The notes under the pieces are model-generated. The model saw nothing but the letters and a program-made list of their open reading frames with translations. It was not told the origin of the DNA and did not search any database. The translations under genes were made by a program, and so were the position numbers. A stretch of DNA of 64,000 bases from Micrococcus sp023147585. GTDB lineage: Bacteria > Actinomycetota > Actinomycetes > Actinomycetales > Micrococcaceae. The DNA lies in NCBI RefSeq assembly GCF_044872765.1, contig NZ_CP085253.1:806001-870000 (forward strand), written 5' to 3'. Below are positions 13,924-20,323 of this stretch, in pieces. The first letter of the stretch is position 1; the number at the start of each line of letters is the position of its first letter.

Positions 13924-15427
13924 ACGCTGGCACCCGCACGCTGACGCGCGTGCCGCCGTCGGGGAGCCGCTCCCAGCGGATGGCGCCCCGCAGGTCCCCC
14001 TCCACCAGCGTCTGCACGATCCGCAGCCCGAGCCCCGACGACGTCGGCGCCGGCTGGAAGTCGCCCGCCTCCCCCTCGAGGGGAGCGCCTGTTCCGCCGT
14101 CCTCCACCGTGACCACCAGGACACGGCCCGAGGGCGTGTCCTCCTGACGCGCGCGCAGCGCGACGTGCCCCCCGCCCGGCCCGGTCCCATGCTCCACCGC
14201 GTTCGTGGCCAGCTCGTTGAGCACCAGGGCCAGCGGCGTGGCCACGTGCGTCGGGAGCTCGCCGAACTCCCCCGTCACCTCCGTGGCGAGCGGCCGGCCG
14301 TCGCCCGCCACCTCCACCGCGAGCCGGAACTGCCGCTGCAGGAGGCCGTCCACGGGGATGTGGCCGTCGATCTCCTCGCTGAGCGTCTGATGCACGAGCG
14401 CGATGGTGTCCACGCGTTGCATCGCCTGACGCAGTGCACGCCCGGCCTCAGTGGAGTCCATCCGCCTGGCCTGGATCCGCAGCAGCGAGCCCACGGTCTG
14501 CAGGTTGTTCTTCACGCGGTGGTGGATCTCGCGGATCGTGGCGTCCTTGCTCACGAGACGCTGCTCCTGACGGCGGAGCTCAGTGACGTCGCGGAGCATG
14601 AGGAGCGCGCCCGTCCAGCCGTCACCGCCACGCAGGGGGACACTGCGCACCGTCAGGGTGGCGCCGCCGGCCTGCACCTCGGTGCGCCCGGCCCGCCGGC
14701 CGCCGAGGATGGACCACGCGCCCTCCTCCACGGGACGCCGTGCCGCGGCGGTGCTCAGCAGGATGTCCGTGAGCGCACGCCCGAGCAGCGGTGCGGTCAC
14801 GCCGAGGCGTCGCAGGGCCGAGACCGCGTTCGGGCTCGTGAAGCGCGCCCGCGAGTCCGCGCCCAGCACCACGAGCCCGTCGCCGACGCGCGGGGTTCCC
14901 CCGATCCAGAAGGCCGGCGGATCCTCCGGGTCGGGCCAGCGGCCATGCTGCATCATGTCGAGCAGCTGGTCCGCGGCTGCGCCGTAGTTCTCCTCGATCG
15001 CCGAGCGGGCGGGCCGGCTGTTCGGGTCCGCGTGGGCGCTCACCACGCCGATCACCCGTCCCTCGCGGACCACGGGCCACAGCCGCACCTGGAGGGTGCC
15101 GCCAGGGGCGACCACGGGCTCCACGCCCTCGCCCGGGGCGTCGGCCCGCCACACCCGGTCCACGAGGGCACGCAGGTCGGCGCGGACCCGAGAGCCGACG
15201 ATGTCGCGCTGGAACAGCGTGGGGGCCGTGAAGGGACGCACCTGGGCCACGGCCACGTAGCCGCCGGCCGGCTCGGTGTGCGGCACGGGGTACCAGAGGA
15301 CGAGGTCGGCGAGGCCGAGGTCGGCCACGAGCTGCCAGTCCCCCACGAGCATCTGCAGCCAGGAGCGCTCCTGCTCCCCCAGGTCGGGGTGCGAGTTCAG
15401 GGGGTCCGACGCGAGAGTGCTGACCAT
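13919..15427 (-). CDS. pdtaS: PdtaS-type sensor histidine kinase
   Basis: The 502-residue cytosolic kinase has an N-terminal GAF-like domain (about 1-160), a PAS domain (about 180-285) and a HisKA_2 domain with IHHRVKNNLQ at 301-310 holding the phosphorylated His. A HATPase_c domain follows, with the N-box LALVLNELATNAVEHG and a GLGLRIV G-box. PdtaS phosphorylates the RNA-binding antiterminator PdtaR. No membrane segment is present, as expected. The gene overlaps the end of the CpaE-like gene by 31 bp. A TAGGCT -10 lies 6 nt before the ATG, so it probably has its own leaderless promoter. The pairing with whiB1 is conserved in M. tuberculosis. Confidence 0.93.
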   Translation of the reverse strand: MVSTLASDPLNSHPDLGEQERSWLQMLVGDWQLVADLGLADLVLWYPVPHTEPAGGYVAVAQVRPFTAPTLFQRDIVGSRVRADLRALVDRVWRADAPGEGVEPVVAPGGTLQVRLWPVVREGRVIGVVSAHADPNSRPARSAIEENYGAAADQLLDMMQHGRWPDPEDPPAFWIGGTPRVGDGLVVLGADSRARFTSPNAVSALRRLGVTAPLLGRALTDILLSTAAARRPVEEGAWSILGGRRAGRTEVQAGGATLTVRSVPLRGGDGWTGALLMLRDVTELRRQEQRLVSKDATIREIHHRVKNNLQTVGSLLRIQARRMDSTEAGRALRQAMQRVDTIALVHQTLSEEIDGHIPVDGLLQRQFRLAVEVAGDGRPLATEVTGEFGELPTHVATPLALVLNELATNAVEHGTGPGGGHVALRARQEDTPSGRVLVVTVEDGGTGAPLEGEAGDFQPAPTSSGLGLRIVQTLVEGDLRGAIRWERLPDGGTRVSVRVPAS

Positions 15428-17022
15428 GGGACCAGCCTACGGCCGCTCCCCCGCCGCCCTGCGGCAGCCTCCTCCTCCGTGCCCGACCGCGTCGCCCGCC
15501 GCCGACGGCGCCCGTCCCCCGGCGGCACGGCCCCCTCCCTGCGCGCGAGGGACGCGACGGACCGGCGCAGGGGGCTGGACGGGGCCGCCTCAGCGAGCAC
15601 CTGCCCGCCCAGCAGTGCACGGTCCGCGGCGCCCGGGTCCCACGGAAGGAACGCGGCCACGGGCACGGGAGGTCCGTAGCGCGCCCAGACCGAGCTCACC
15701 TGGGCCCGCGGCGACACCCCGGACGCCCCGGCCCGCGTGCGGTTCACCACCACGCCGACGCCCTCGGCGGTCACCGTGCGGCCGAGGGCCTCGACCCCTC
15801 GGATGAGGCGCGGGAGGCCCACGGCGTCCGCCGTCCCCACCGCCAGCACCCGGTCCGCGGCGCCGAGCGCGGCGAGCGTGGCGGCGTTGCGCTGTGGGGC
15901 GGGGACGTCGAAGGAGAGCTCCTCGTCCTCCTCGAGGCTGAAGCCCACGTCCACGACCACGCGGTCCCAGTGCTCGCGTGCCGCGCCCAGGATGCGCTCG
16001 ACGGCCGAGCCTCGCACCTCCGGCCAGCGGTCCGGCCGGGACAGGCCCGTGAGCACGTCCATCTCCGCCCCGGCCACACGGACGCGCACGGCGGCCTCCA
16101 CGAGATCGGCGGCCGTGATGCGCTCACGGTCCGCCCGTCGTGCTGCCCGGGACACGCCCGCCGTCTCGTCGGCCAGGCCCAGATGTGCGCCGACGGCCGG
16201 TCCGTAGGTGTCCAGGTCCACCAGGAGGGTGGCCAGCCCCGTGAGCGCCAGCTCGGCCGCCACGTTCACCGCGACGGTGGTGCGGCCCGGGGCGCCCGTG
16301 GGTCCCCAGACCACGACGACCCGACTCGGCCCCCGTCCCGAGGCACCGTCGCCCGGGCCGCCGTCGTCCGTCGCCGCCTTCGGCGCATCGTCCCCCACGT
16401 CCTCGGTCAGCACCGTGGGGGCCGCACCGCCGTCCGTCGTGGCGGCACCCTCGCCGGTGTCCGGCGCGGGGCCGCCCCACACCTCGGAGAACGCGGAGTC
16501 CGGCACGGGCTGCCCTGCGAGATCCCAGCGCGCCGTGGGATCGACGCCCACCGGGAGGGATCCGGTGTCGACCTCCACGGTGCCGGGGACGGCGTCCACG
16601 GAGTCCACGAGGGCCTCCACTCCATCCGGCTCCTCCTCGGCCAGGCCGGCCGTGGGCTGCACCCCCAGTGCGGCGGCGCGCGCCGCGTCCTGGATCGCGC
16701 GGGCCAGCTCGAGGGGCGCGGCGTCGGCGCGCAGGCACGGCACGCCGAGCTCGCGGAGGCGGACCCGCTCGGAGCGGATGTCGCTCAGGGCCACGATGCC
16801 CACGGGCCGCGGGGCCGCCTCGAGCTCGTCCAGGAACGCGCGGGTCAGCTCGTCCGATCCACCGGCCACCAGCACGGCGTCCACCATGCCGGAGCGTGCG
16901 GCCGCGATCAGCTCGGCGAGGTCGGCGGCGCGACGCAGGACCGTGACCTCCCTCTGACTGCGTTCGAGGACCCCGATGAGGTCCGTGCCGGGCGCCACGG
17001 TGACGGCCAGGGAGATCCGCAC
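15397..17022 (-). CDS. CpaE-like MinD/ParA-family ATPase with altered P-loop
   Basis: The 541-residue protein has an N-terminal receiver-like region (about 1-110), a long acidic linker (130-230) and a MinD/ParA domain from residue 234. The P-loop reads GPTGAPGRTT at 240-249: it lacks the KGG signature lysine, and Arg247 replaces the usual Walker Lys. A Walker A'-like segment LLVDLDTYGPAVG follows. CpaE proteins position Flp/Tad pili, but no cpaF, tadB/C or pilin gene is nearby. The GTG at 17022 overlaps the CpaB-like stop. Nucleotide binding is therefore doubtful and the function is open. Confidence 0.8.
   Translation of the reverse strand: MRISLAVTVAPGTDLIGVLERSQREVTVLRRAADLAELIAAARSGMVDAVLVAGGSDELTRAFLDELEAAPRPVGIVALSDIRSERVRLRELGVPCLRADAAPLELARAIQDAARAAALGVQPTAGLAEEEPDGVEALVDSVDAVPGTVEVDTGSLPVGVDPTARWDLAGQPVPDSAFSEVWGGPAPDTGEGAATTDGGAAPTVLTEDVGDDAPKAATDDGGPGDGASGRGPSRVVVVWGPTGAPGRTTVAVNVAAELALTGLATLLVDLDTYGPAVGAHLGLADETAGVSRAARRADRERITAADLVEAAVRVRVAGAEMDVLTGLSRPDRWPEVRGSAVERILGAAREHWDRVVVDVGFSLEEDEELSFDVPAPQRNAATLAALGAADRVLAVGTADAVGLPRLIRGVEALGRTVTAEGVGVVVNRTRAGASGVSPRAQVSSVWARYGPPVPVAAFLPWDPGAADRALLGGQVLAEAAPSSPLRRSVASLARREGAVPPGDGRRRRRATRSGTEEEAAAGRRGSGRRLVPWSALSRRTP
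15434..15439 (-). promoter_or_regulatory. -10 element TAGGCT, leaderless pdtaS
   Basis: The minus-strand TAGGCT lies 6 nt before the pdtaS ATG and inside the 3' coding end of the CpaE-like gene, which suggests an internal promoter. Confidence 0.45.
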
Positions 17023-17024
17023 GG

Positions 17025-17672
17025 TCAGGCCGCCCCGAGGGCGGGGACCACCGTGATGCGGGCGTCCGTGACCTTCGCGTCGAGCAGGCGAGGCAGCACG
17101 TCCTCGTCCACCATGAGCTGCACGCGTGCGGCGGGTCCTCCCCCCAGGGCGCCCTGGTCCTCGGCGAGCTCGATGATCTCGATCCCCTCCGCGAGCCGCT
17201 GCGGGTCCGCGTGACCGCGGCCGCCCTCCACCGGCGCGGCGACCCACACGTCCACCCGGTCACCGACCCCGACGCCGTCCGGCAGCGGCTCGTCGAGCTC
17301 CACCCCGACGGGCCGGCGACGCTGGGGGTCGACCTCTCCGAGCAGGCGCAGCGGCACCAGCTCGCCCGCCCGCACGGTCCCCGACGCCACGCGGCCCGCG
17401 GGCGGCGGCCCGTCCGCGCGCAGGTAGAGGTGCCCGGCGTCGCCGAGGTTGGCCTCCGCGGGCGCGAACTGCTCCGCCTCGACGGGGGCTCCGGGGACGA
17501 TGTCCCGCGTGGCCGCCCAGTACGACTGGGTGCGCTGGGATGCGGAGACCAGGGCGACGACCCCCGCGACCGAGGCGAGCACCAGCACGAGCCCGACGAT
17601 CAGACGCGGATCCCGCCACCGCGGACGACGCAGCCGCGTGCCCTCGGCCGGCGCGTTGACGTGCATGGACAC
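17025..17672 (-). CDS. CpaB-like SAF-domain membrane protein
   Basis: The 215-residue protein has a basic N-terminus, one transmembrane helix at about residues 24-44 (LIVGLVLVLASVAGVVALVSA starts this segment) and a periplasmic SAF domain (about 52-115: ATRDIVPGAPVEAEQF to GELVPLRLL). CpaB/RcpC proteins with this layout belong to Flp pilus systems and may bind cell-wall glycans. The GTG at 17672 is preferred for its AAGGGGG ribosome site; an ATG lies two codons downstream. It forms a two-gene unit with the CpaE-like ATPase, without other Tad genes. Confidence 0.82.
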   Translation of the reverse strand: MSMHVNAPAEGTRLRRPRWRDPRLIVGLVLVLASVAGVVALVSASQRTQSYWAATRDIVPGAPVEAEQFAPAEANLGDAGHLYLRADGPPPAGRVASGTVRAGELVPLRLLGEVDPQRRRPVGVELDEPLPDGVGVGDRVDVWVAAPVEGGRGHADPQRLAEGIEIIELAEDQGALGGGPAARVQLMVDEDVLPRLLDAKVTDARITVVPALGAA

Positions 17673-17923
17673 GGTGGGTCCCCCTTCAGGACGGGCCCGG
17701 CGAGGGGCCGCGCGGGCCTGAGCACCCCGTCGGTGCCTCCCCCGCTCCGCGCTGGCACCAGGGTATCCACCGACGGCGCGGGATCCCATGCCTGGCGCCT
17801 GGGTGTGGAAAAGTGTCCGGAGCCGTCCCGGTCACGATTCAATGGGGGACGACGACGCGGTCGCGACCCCGACCGCGTCCGCCCGCCTCGGAGCTCCGGG
17901 GCGACGACCCGTGGAGGAGCATC

Positions 17924-18160
17924 GTGCAGCGCTTTCTGACCCTGACGGACGTGGCCGAGGTCCTCAACGTCTCGGCCGGGCAGGCTCGCGCGCTCGTGCG
18001 CAGCGGAGAGCTCCAGGCCATCCAGGTCGGAGGCCGCGGCCAGTGGCGGATCGAGCAGTCCTGGCTGGACGAGTTCATCCAGCGCCAGATGGAGCGCACG
18101 CAGGCCCGCGTGCGGGAGTGGGCGGAGTCCGGGACGGACATGGACGCGGACGTGCGCTGA
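17924..18160 (+). CDS. Excisionase-family (MerR-like) helix-turn-helix protein
   Basis: This 78-residue protein consists of a winged HTH_17 domain: FLTLTDVAEVLNVSAGQARALV, then SGELQAIQVGGRGQWRIEQSWLDEFI, and a charged C-terminal helix. The fold is that of excisionases and BldC-like regulators, but no phage or integrase is nearby. The GTG at 17924 is preferred because GTGGAGGAGC lies directly upstream; a longer in-frame reading adds a non-conserved Arg/Pro segment. It is divergent from the CpaB-like gene. Target sites are unknown. Confidence 0.82.
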   Translation: MQRFLTLTDVAEVLNVSAGQARALVRSGELQAIQVGGRGQWRIEQSWLDEFIQRQMERTQARVREWAESGTDMDADVR

Positions 18161-18181
18161 GCCGGCCCGTCGGTCCCGTCC

Positions 18182-18745
18182 TCACTCCAGCCCCTCCGCG
18201 CCCCGCACGAGCCCGACCGCGGAGAACGGCACCACGAGCACGCCCCGCACCGCTCCGCGGCGGCGCGCCTCGTCGCGGGCGTGGCGGGCGATGTCCAGGT
18301 GGTCCGCGCCGACCCGGTCCACCGTCCCCTCCACGATCACATCGCCCCGCAGGCCGACCACCGTGACGGCGGCACGCGAACGCGCCACGCCGCGCAGCAC
18401 CGCCGCCAGCCCGATCTCACCGGCCACGCCGGCAGGCTCGGGGACCGCGGCGCCCAGCGACCCCTCGACGGCCGCCACCGCGGCCGTCCGCACGACGGCG
18501 GAGCCGCCTCCGGTCAGGTCGACGCCGAACCACGTCCGCCCCACGGTCCGCACCCGGACGTGGAGGGCCTGTCCCCCCACGAGGTGCACGCGGAGCTCCG
18601 CGCCGCGGGCGCCGCGGAGCCGGTCCGCCAGCGTGATCCCGGCCCACTCCGCGCGCGTGAGCTCGGCGGCCTCGGCCACCGTGCCCTGCCACCCGAGGTC
18701 TGCCCAGCGCGCCTCGATGTCCTCGAACAGTCCGTCCCACCGCAT
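18182..18745 (-). CDS. Conserved actinobacterial hypothetical protein
   Basis: The 187-residue soluble protein starts MRWDGLFEDIEARWADL. I do not assign a function. Visible features are an N-terminal acidic/aromatic segment, a beta-rich middle (LRVHLVGGQALHVRVRTVGRTWFGVDL), and a C-terminal basic helix with HARDEARRRGAVRG. The beta-rich middle could be a small barrel. The start at 18745 is supported by a TAGGCT -10 6 nt upstream, implying leaderless expression. Confidence 0.7.
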   Translation of the reverse strand: MRWDGLFEDIEARWADLGWQGTVAEAAELTRAEWAGITLADRLRGARGAELRVHLVGGQALHVRVRTVGRTWFGVDLTGGGSAVVRTAAVAAVEGSLGAAVPEPAGVAGEIGLAAVLRGVARSRAAVTVVGLRGDVIVEGTVDRVGADHLDIARHARDEARRRGAVRGVLVVPFSAVGLVRGAEGLE

Positions 18746-18751
18746 GCCGCC

Positions 18752-18757
18752 AGCCTA
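18752..18757 (-). promoter_or_regulatory. -10 element TAGGCT, leaderless hypothetical gene
   Basis: The minus-strand TAGGCT lies 6 nt before the ATG at 18745. Confidence 0.45.
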
Positions 18758-18815
18758 GGGGTGCGGCAGCGGCGGGATGAGGTGCGCCGTCCGTCCGACG
18801 TCGCCGCGTCACCGA

Positions 18816-18850
18816 ATGACAGCAAACGACATCAAAGGACACCATTGACA
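18816..18850 (+). repeat. Helically phased GACA repeats upstream of LysM gene
   Basis: GACA occurs at 18818, 18828, 18838 and 18847, that is, every 10, 10 and 9 bp. The first three lie in 10-mers ATGACAGCAA, ACGACATCAA and AGGACACCAT. The stretch is AT-rich for this genome. The last GACA belongs to a TTGACA that could be a -35. Direct repeats on one DNA face are typical for OmpR-family response regulators such as MtrA, or for head-to-tail binders such as BldC. Confidence 0.55.
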
Positions 18851-18885
18851 ATCGAACGGGACCAGGTTTGACTGTGGATCGTCAA
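18845..18885 (+). promoter_or_regulatory. Possible promoter and TTGAC inverted repeat
   Basis: TTGACA at 18845-18850 is a perfect -35 match. After a 17-nt spacer comes TTGACT (18868-18873), a poor -10. TTGAC (18868-18872) and GTCAA (18881-18885) form an inverted repeat with an 8-nt centre. The LysM gene starts at 18933. Confidence 0.35.
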
Positions 18886-18932
18886 GCGACACCGGCCACG
18901 GGGCCGGCACCGCACCAGGCCTGGAGGGGACC

Positions 18933-19706
18933 ATGCCGCACATCCTTGACCATCACGCCGCCCACACAGCGGGGTCCGCGACGCGCACCGACGTGGCGGG
19001 GACCGTCCTGCTGACCCTCTCGGGGCCCGTCCTGCTCCTCTCGGCCGCCACGTTGACGGCGGCCGCTCCGCGCGGCCCCGGCCCTCAGCTGACGCACGCC
19101 CTCGGCCTCGCGGCCGGGGGCGCCGGTGCCTTCCTCCTCCTGTGGTGGTGTCTCGGCGCGCTCGGCATCGCCCTCATGGCGTTCGGTGAGCACGCGGGCC
19201 ACCGCGGGCTCACCCGGATCGGCTCCCGCATGGCCCCCGCCGTGATGCGGCGGGCGGCCTGCGCCGTCCTGGGGCTCCACCTCATCGGTGCCCCCGCCGC
19301 CTGGGCCGCACCCGCGCCGGCCCCCGCCACGGCGGCGGCGCTCGCCGATGCGTCGTGGACAGCCGCTCCGAGCCCCACACCTCGAATCGGCACGGTCCCC
19401 GGACCGCTGCCCGACGCTGGCTGGATGCCGCGCTCCCCCACCCCTGCCCCGCCCGGCTCCGCGGACCGGCCGACGCAGGATCGGCCCACGGTGACCGTGC
19501 GGTCCGGGGACTGCCTGTGGGACATCGCCGAGGAGGAGCTCGGCCCGGACGCGACGCTGCGCGAGGTCGACCTGCGCTGGCGCGAGTGGTACCGGGCCAA
19601 TCGGGCGGTCATCGGCGAGGACCCCCACCTGATCCTGCCGGGCACCGTGCTGGTGGCCCCGGTCTTCTCCCCCCATGTCCCCGAGGCCGGCGGAGCCCGC
19701 AGATGA
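18933..19706 (+). CDS. LysM-domain membrane protein
   Basis: The 257-residue protein has hydrophobic segments at about 21-44, 56-84 and 103-125, a Pro/Ala-rich linker, and a C-terminal LysM domain at 186-243 (TVTVRSGDCLWDIAEEELG to ILPGTVLVAP). LysM binds the GlcNAc-containing glycan of peptidoglycan, so the C-terminus is expected outside the membrane. GGAGGGGACC gives a good ribosome site for the ATG at 18933. Its stop overlaps the ATGA upstream of the Rv3235-family gene. The upstream region carries the phased GACA repeats. Confidence 0.88.
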   Translation: MPHILDHHAAHTAGSATRTDVAGTVLLTLSGPVLLLSAATLTAAAPRGPGPQLTHALGLAAGGAGAFLLLWWCLGALGIALMAFGEHAGHRGLTRIGSRMAPAVMRRAACAVLGLHLIGAPAAWAAPAPAPATAAALADASWTAAPSPTPRIGTVPGPLPDAGWMPRSPTPAPPGSADRPTQDRPTVTVRSGDCLWDIAEEELGPDATLREVDLRWREWYRANRAVIGEDPHLILPGTVLVAPVFSPHVPEAGGARR

Positions 19707-19789
19707 CACGCGCGGTCCACTCCGACCCCGGCACCCGCCTCGACCATTCCGCCCGCCGTCCCCCTGCCCTCAGCCTCCCGGAGGATCCC

Positions 19790-20308
19790 ATGACCGCTCT
19801 CGCCGCCGCCCACCCGCCCGTCGCCATGTCCCGCCCGTCGTCCGCACCACCCGTCCGAGGGCAGGGCCGCCCTGGCCAGGAGAGCCTGCTGCACGGCCCT
19901 GCCCGCCGGCCCTCCGCACTGCCTGGCACGGAGGAGCTGGTGCGGCGGGCCGCCGCGGAGCAGGGACGCGAGGAGCTGCGTCGCGCCAGGTCGCTCGTCG
20001 CAGTCGTCGCCGTCGCGTGCGTCGAGGTGGAGGCGGGTCGGCGTCCGCTGCGCGACCTCGCCGGCTGGCTCTCCCCGGAGGTCTACGACAAGGTCGCACG
20101 GCGGCTGGAGCTGCTCGCCTCGTCACCGGCGACGCGCGGCACCGGCACGCCGCCGCCCCGACCGGTGGGCGCACGGGTGTGCGAGGTCGCCCCCGGCCGG
20201 ATCGAGGCCAGCGCCACGGTGTTCACCGACGGGCGCGCCCGGGCCTTCGCCCTTCGTCTCGAGCGCCGTCTCAGCCGGTGGAAGGTGACCACGGTCGAGA
20301 TGGGCTGA
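19790..20308 (+). CDS. Rv3235-family protein
   Basis: The 172-residue protein has a disordered Pro/Arg-rich N-terminus and a conserved C-terminal half: HLRDLAGWLSPEVYDK-like (here RPLRDLAGWLSPEVYDKVAR), CEVAPGRIEASATVF and AFALRLERRLSRWKVTTVEMG. This is the pattern of the Rv3235 family found near secA and the mtrAB locus in Actinomycetota, function unknown. The ATG at 19790 has a GGAGGAT ribosome site five nt upstream. An alternative ATG at 19703 overlaps the LysM stop (ATGA) and would add 29 residues. Confidence 0.8.
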   Translation: MTALAAAHPPVAMSRPSSAPPVRGQGRPGQESLLHGPARRPSALPGTEELVRRAAAEQGREELRRARSLVAVVAVACVEVEAGRRPLRDLAGWLSPEVYDKVARRLELLASSPATRGTGTPPPRPVGARVCEVAPGRIEASATVFTDGRARAFALRLERRLSRWKVTTVEMG

Positions 20309-20323
20309 CGCCGGCCCGCCTCG

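Noticed and set aside
17924..18160. Excisionase-like gene as evidence of a prophage or integrated element
   Set aside because: No integrase, attachment repeat or phage gene is nearby, and GC content and codon use match the neighbours; it is more likely a chromosomal regulator.
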